24,290 nucleotides of DNA from Spirochaetae bacterium HGW-Spirochaetae-7 (GTDB taxonomy: Bacteria > Spirochaetota > Spirochaetia > Treponematales > UBA12059): positions 1 through 24,290 of the forward strand of contig PGXR01000008.1 of NCBI GenBank assembly GCA_002839245.1, given 5' to 3'. The position numbers and the translations under genes were made by a program. Position 1 is the first letter of the stretch. Each line of letters opens with the position of its first letter. This document shows, piece after piece, positions 22,879-24,290 of this stretch. Below the pieces are notes generated by a model. That model ran no database searches and had not been told where the DNA came from. It saw nothing but the letters and a program-made list of their open reading frames with translations.

Positions 22879-22907
22879 GGGGCCGGCCGGCTGCGCCGGC
22901 CGGCCCC
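22879..22907 (+). terminator. Very stable GC hairpin ending the dehydrogenase transcript
   Basis: Thirteen perfect base pairs (22879-22891 with 22895-22907), all G-C, close on a three-base loop 21 bases after the dehydrogenase stop. No U-run follows (GTCATT). Probable terminator or 3' stabiliser. Confidence 0.6.
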
Positions 22908-22964
22908 GTCATTCCCGGTCCGGGCAACCGGCCGGACTACTTTCCCAACACCATGCTTTGATCC

Positions 22965-22970
22965 TATGAT
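22965..22970 (+). promoter_or_regulatory. Possible -10 element of the chemoreceptor gene
   Basis: TATGAT (22965-22970) is a good -10 element 70 bases before the chemoreceptor ATG. An upstream TTTCCC at 18 bases is a poor -35. No sigma-28-type (flagellar) promoter is evident. Confidence 0.3.
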
Positions 22971-23040
22971 ACATTCGTCGACAGTGGCGCTTCTCCCAGG
23001 CGGGTGAAGCTGACGTCAAGATCTCAACCGAGGTGCGATC

Positions 23041-24290
23041 ATGAAATCCAGCATTCGATCCAAGGCTCTCGTCTTTCTCGTCGCGATTCCGCTTGCGCTC
23101 ATATGCGCGTTGGCCTTCATGCTGTTCACCGTGGAGTTCAACAAGGACCTCCGCAATGCCAAGGCGATGCTGGAATCCCAGAGCGGGAACATCAGGGATG
23201 CGATCCACCTGGAAGTTTCCCGCAGCCTGGAATTGTTGCGCACCGTGGCTCTCAACCCGGTAAGCGGCCGGGTCGTACCGCGGATGGCCGGCGTCCCGAA
23301 TGGACTGGACAACGACGACTACAAGGAGCTCGAGGAATTCGGCCTCCTGACCGAGACCATGGACCAGACTTCGCGGAACACCACCGTGGACCTGGTATAC
23401 GTGGCGAGCAGCGCGTCCTCGGGTCTCATCCTCAGCCGCGACGTACAGCTGGCGCAGGGCTTCGACGTACGCGGCCGCGACTATTATGTCGACGCCATAA
23501 AGAACCCGGGCGCCTTCGTCATCAGCCAGCCACGCGTGTCGGCGGAAAAGAGCGACGAGCCCATAATAGTGATAACAGCCGCTCGAACCGTAGCGGACTC
23601 GGGCGGCAACGTCGTGGGAATCGCCGCATTCAACTACAGGCTCACGCCGATAATCTCGCTCATCAAGGCACAGATGGAATCCAACGCCGTCGAGATTGCC
23701 TTGTACGACGCCAGGGGCGGCTACGTACTGTGGAACCGTTTCTCCGACCGTGAGTACTTCTACGATCCAAACGCCATCGTGGGGCTCCCGGAACTGCTGG
23801 CCGCCTACGGCTTCGAAGGCGCCCCCGCCGAAGAATTGCAGAAGAAGCTCCTCGCTGAGGAGAACAGCTATTTCGATGCGAAGACTGACGGCAAGGAATA
23901 CATGGTGCAGGCCCTGCGCATACCCGATACGCGATGGGGCTTGCTCGTGAAGTTCCCGCGGGCGAGGGTAGTATCGGAGCTGCTCGCGTCGATAGTCCCC
24001 CCCCTGGCGATCTTCATCTCCGTCTTCCTTTTTGCCCAGATCGGTATCTTCTTCATGGTGATGCTGTCGATGGTCAGGCCGCTCGCGACTGTCGGCCGGC
24101 ACCTCGAGGCGCTGGCCGCGGCTGACGCCGACCTGACCGTCGTCATCCCGGCAATAACGAGGGACGAGATAGGCAGGGTCGCTACTTCCTTCAACCAGTT
24201 CACCGGCAAGCTCCGCGAGCTCATGGTGGACGTCAAGAAGGCGATCGACGGAACCAACGCGATAAAGCAGAACGTCTCGGCATCCACCGA
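23041..24290 (+). CDS. Methyl-accepting chemotaxis protein, N-terminal part (runs off the window)
   Basis: The frame is open from ATG 23041 (GAGGTG ribosome site) to the window end, 416 codons. TM1 is at about 9-30. The extracytoplasmic part (about 32-315) resembles a double Cache (dCache_1) domain: SQSGNIRDAIHLEVSRSLELLRTVA helix, GFDVRGRDYYVDAIKN ligand-pocket region, then PIIVITAARTVADSGGNVVGIAAFNYRL, and the second lobe with ALYDARGGYVLWN. TM2 spans about 318-344, then a HAMP domain (RPLATVGRHLEALAAADADLTVVIPAITRDEIGRVATSFNQF, about 346-387). The signalling domain lies mostly beyond the end. The ligand is unknown; dCache domains often bind amino acids or organic acids. It is separated from the dehydrogenase gene by a strong hairpin. 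Confidence 0.9.
   Translation, partial: MKSSIRSKALVFLVAIPLALICALAFMLFTVEFNKDLRNAKAMLESQSGNIRDAIHLEVSRSLELLRTVALNPVSGRVVPRMAGVPNGLDNDDYKELEEFGLLTETMDQTSRNTTVDLVYVASSASSGLILSRDVQLAQGFDVRGRDYYVDAIKNPGAFVISQPRVSAEKSDEPIIVITAARTVADSGGNVVGIAAFNYRLTPIISLIKAQMESNAVEIALYDARGGYVLWNRFSDREYFYDPNAIVGLPELLAAYGFEGAPAEELQKKLLAEENSYFDAKTDGKEYMVQALRIPDTRWGLLVKFPRARVVSELLASIVPPLAIFISVFLFAQIGIFFMVMLSMVRPLATVGRHLEALAAADADLTVVIPAITRDEIGRVATSFNQFTGKLRELMVDVKKAIDGTNAIKQNVSAST

Noticed and set aside
1..24290. CRISPR arrays, insertion sequences, rRNA or tRNA genes, riboswitches
   Set aside because: No regularly spaced direct repeats, transposase motifs, terminal inverted repeats with target duplications, or conserved RNA cores were seen on either strand.

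Overview
The window is GC-rich, gene-dense bacterial chromosome. It most likely comes from a spirochaete of the Treponema/Spirochaeta type. This rests on a SpiroCoCo-like coiled-coil protein at the left edge, a small DUF3996-like outer-membrane protein, a CsgG-domain/beta-barrel surface protein and a dCache chemoreceptor. These are family resemblances from memory, so the genus is left open.

Layout, left to right. (1) 1-3085: the 3' part of the coiled-coil gene (+) converges on a CsgG-TPR-barrel protein (-), with a strong GC hairpin between them. (2) 3158-3680: an AT-richer ribbon-helix-helix/RelE-type toxin-antitoxin pair (-) whose near-consensus promoter is overlapped by a perfect 20-bp palindrome. 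(3) 3779-6557: a minus-strand operon of a PduL-type phosphotransacylase, an N-terminally extended uracil-phosphoribosyltransferase-like protein and a TPR lipoprotein. (4) 6621-8433: an AAA ATPase plus a TOPRIM/DUF4276 gene (-), a defence-like pair. The TOPRIM gene carries an in-frame TAA that separates its catalytic acidic residues. A 500-bp gene-poor stretch follows and contains a two-hairpin element that looks like a dispersed repeat. (5) 8888-13153: recO, pyrimidine-nucleoside phosphorylase and recJ (-), tightly coupled and with an apparently near-leaderless promoter. (6) 13240-16178: a GIDE-domain membrane protein and a polytopic membrane protein (+), a small outer-membrane protein (-), and rlmJ (+). 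(7) 16188-22907: a carbon-utilisation locus. (8) 23041-end: a truncated methyl-accepting chemotaxis protein.

The most coherent system is region 7. It holds a GntP-family permease and an SCP2-type thiolase on the minus strand, facing a family I CoA-transferase, a TetR regulator and a short-chain dehydrogenase on the plus strand. Together these fit uptake and breakdown of 3-hydroxybutyrate or a similar short-chain hydroxy acid: import, oxidation to the 3-oxoacid, CoA transfer, and thiolysis to acetyl-CoA. All three promoter regions of the locus (thiolase, CoA-transferase, dehydrogenase) carry a site of the form TGAC[C/T]NNGGTCA, and two of the three share the downstream extension CTGAC. At the thiolase gene the site sits at the predicted transcription start of a TTGACA promoter. 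At the dehydrogenase it lies just downstream of a TTGACA/TACAAT promoter within a run of half-sites. The simplest reading is that the local TetR protein is the locus-specific repressor. This is inferred and has not been demonstrated.
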